Assembly: GCF_020554845.1 (NCBI RefSeq)
Contig: NZ_JAJCIA010000005.1
Span: forward strand, 62,001-126,000
From: Blautia faecis
Lineage (GTDB): Bacteria > Bacillota > Clostridia > Lachnospirales > Lachnospiraceae
Length of the DNA stretch: 64,000 bases
Reading direction: 5' to 3'
In this document: in pieces, positions 63,058-64,000 of the stretch
How the letters are laid out: every line of letters starts with the position of its first letter
Position numbering within the stretch: position 1 is the stretch's first letter
Translations under genes and position numbers: made by a program
Notes under the pieces: model-generated
The model's database searches: none
What the model saw: only the letters and a program-made list of their open reading frames with translations
What the model was told of the DNA's origin: nothing

Positions 63058-63459
63058 TTAACTTTTCACACTAAGTCTCACCAGCGCCCTCTGCAGCTTG
63101 GCTTCAACGATCTTGTATTCCTTATCGGAAAGTCCACCCTTGGCCAGCTTTTCCTGGGCACGCTCTTTGGCTTTTCCAGCGCGGTCGGCGTCGATGTCCT
63201 CCTGCCATTCCCAGGTGGTTGCAAGAAGACTGCAATTGCCATCCATTACGGTGAGCATGCCACCGATGCAGGCTGCACTGCGGCTGGTGCCATTCTCCAG
63301 TATCACATGGGCCTCGCCCATTCCAAGAGCGGTACAGAAGTTGCAGTGTCCTGCCAGGATTGCCAGATCACCGGTAATGCTGCGGCACACAATGCGCTGC
63401 ACCTCTCCCTCAAAAAGCAGGCCGTCGGGGGTACCGATTCTAAGGGGAAATGTCCTCAT
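63058..63459 (-). CDS. atpC: ATP synthase epsilon subunit
   Basis: A 133-residue F1 subunit. N-terminal beta sandwich (FPLRIGTPDGLLFEGEVQ; TGDLAILAGHCNFCTALG) and C-terminal helices (AGKAKERAQEKL). It is last in the operon, 12 bases after atpD. GGAGG precedes the ATG. Confidence 0.93.
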   Translation of the reverse strand: MRTFPLRIGTPDGLLFEGEVQRIVCRSITGDLAILAGHCNFCTALGMGEAHVILENGTSRSAACIGGMLTVMDGNCSLLATTWEWQEDIDADRAGKAKERAQEKLAKGGLSDKEYKIVEAKLQRALVRLSVKS

Positions 63460-63471
63460 AGGCAGCCTCCT

Positions 63472-64000
<529 letters not shown>

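Overview
The window looks like a chromosomal segment of an anaerobic, acetogenic gut Firmicute of the Lachnospiraceae (Blautia-like). The basis is the MetF/MetV/RnfC2-type methylenetetrahydrofolate reductase operon, typical of Wood-Ljungdahl acetogens, together with clostridial families (CspC-like S8 protease, DUF975, DegV, Tp47-like and FMN_bind surface proteins) and strong AGGAGG ribosome sites. The genus is inferred, not shown. Most genes lie on the minus strand. I saw no rRNA, tRNA, CRISPR array, prophage or intact insertion sequence, but small non-coding repeats are abundant.

Layout: 1-5.3 kb holds a partial S8 protease, an MFS transporter divergent from an AraC regulator, a decayed fragment, and a MATE exporter fused to a GHKL ATPase domain. 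5.6-9.1 kb is metF, metV and a MetV-RnfC2 fusion. 9.4-16.9 kb is an amino-acid oxidation locus: APC permease, P-II protein, AraC regulator, ornithine-cyclodeaminase-like protein and a four-protein FAD/Fe-S dehydrogenase like opine or sarcosine oxidases. 17.2-30.7 kb is mostly housekeeping: NUDIX hydrolase, RibU with an FMN riboswitch, MscS channel, Tex, DUF975, DegV, lysC, hom, ACT protein, and prfB with its programmed frameshift.

31.0-40.4 kb is the most interesting part. A NusG_II protein and a Gx-transporter protein (the EetA/EetB families) face an operon encoding a Tp47-like surface protein, a secreted protein with four FMN_bind domains, a membrane-anchored FMN_bind protein, a NapH-like Fe-S membrane protein and the flavin transferase ApbE. 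Together these could form a covalent-flavin electron path from the membrane to the cell surface.

40.8-64 kb carries a DapF-like protein with both catalytic cysteines changed to serine, an AraC regulator, secA, an Sfp-type phosphopantetheinyl transferase, hpf, a eukaryotic-type HisA, a D-aminoacylase with an amino-acid ABC transporter whose binding protein is truncated, dapB, dapA, a corrinoid adenosyltransferase, a two-OB-fold SSB, typA, a glycosyltransferase, an aminotransferase, an NSS transporter, and the end of the ATP synthase operon (atpC, partial atpD).

Four families of non-coding repeats run through the window. The most striking is a roughly 190 bp element in four copies, all at junctions between converging genes, whose stems change sequence from copy to copy while keeping their pairing and a conserved loop.
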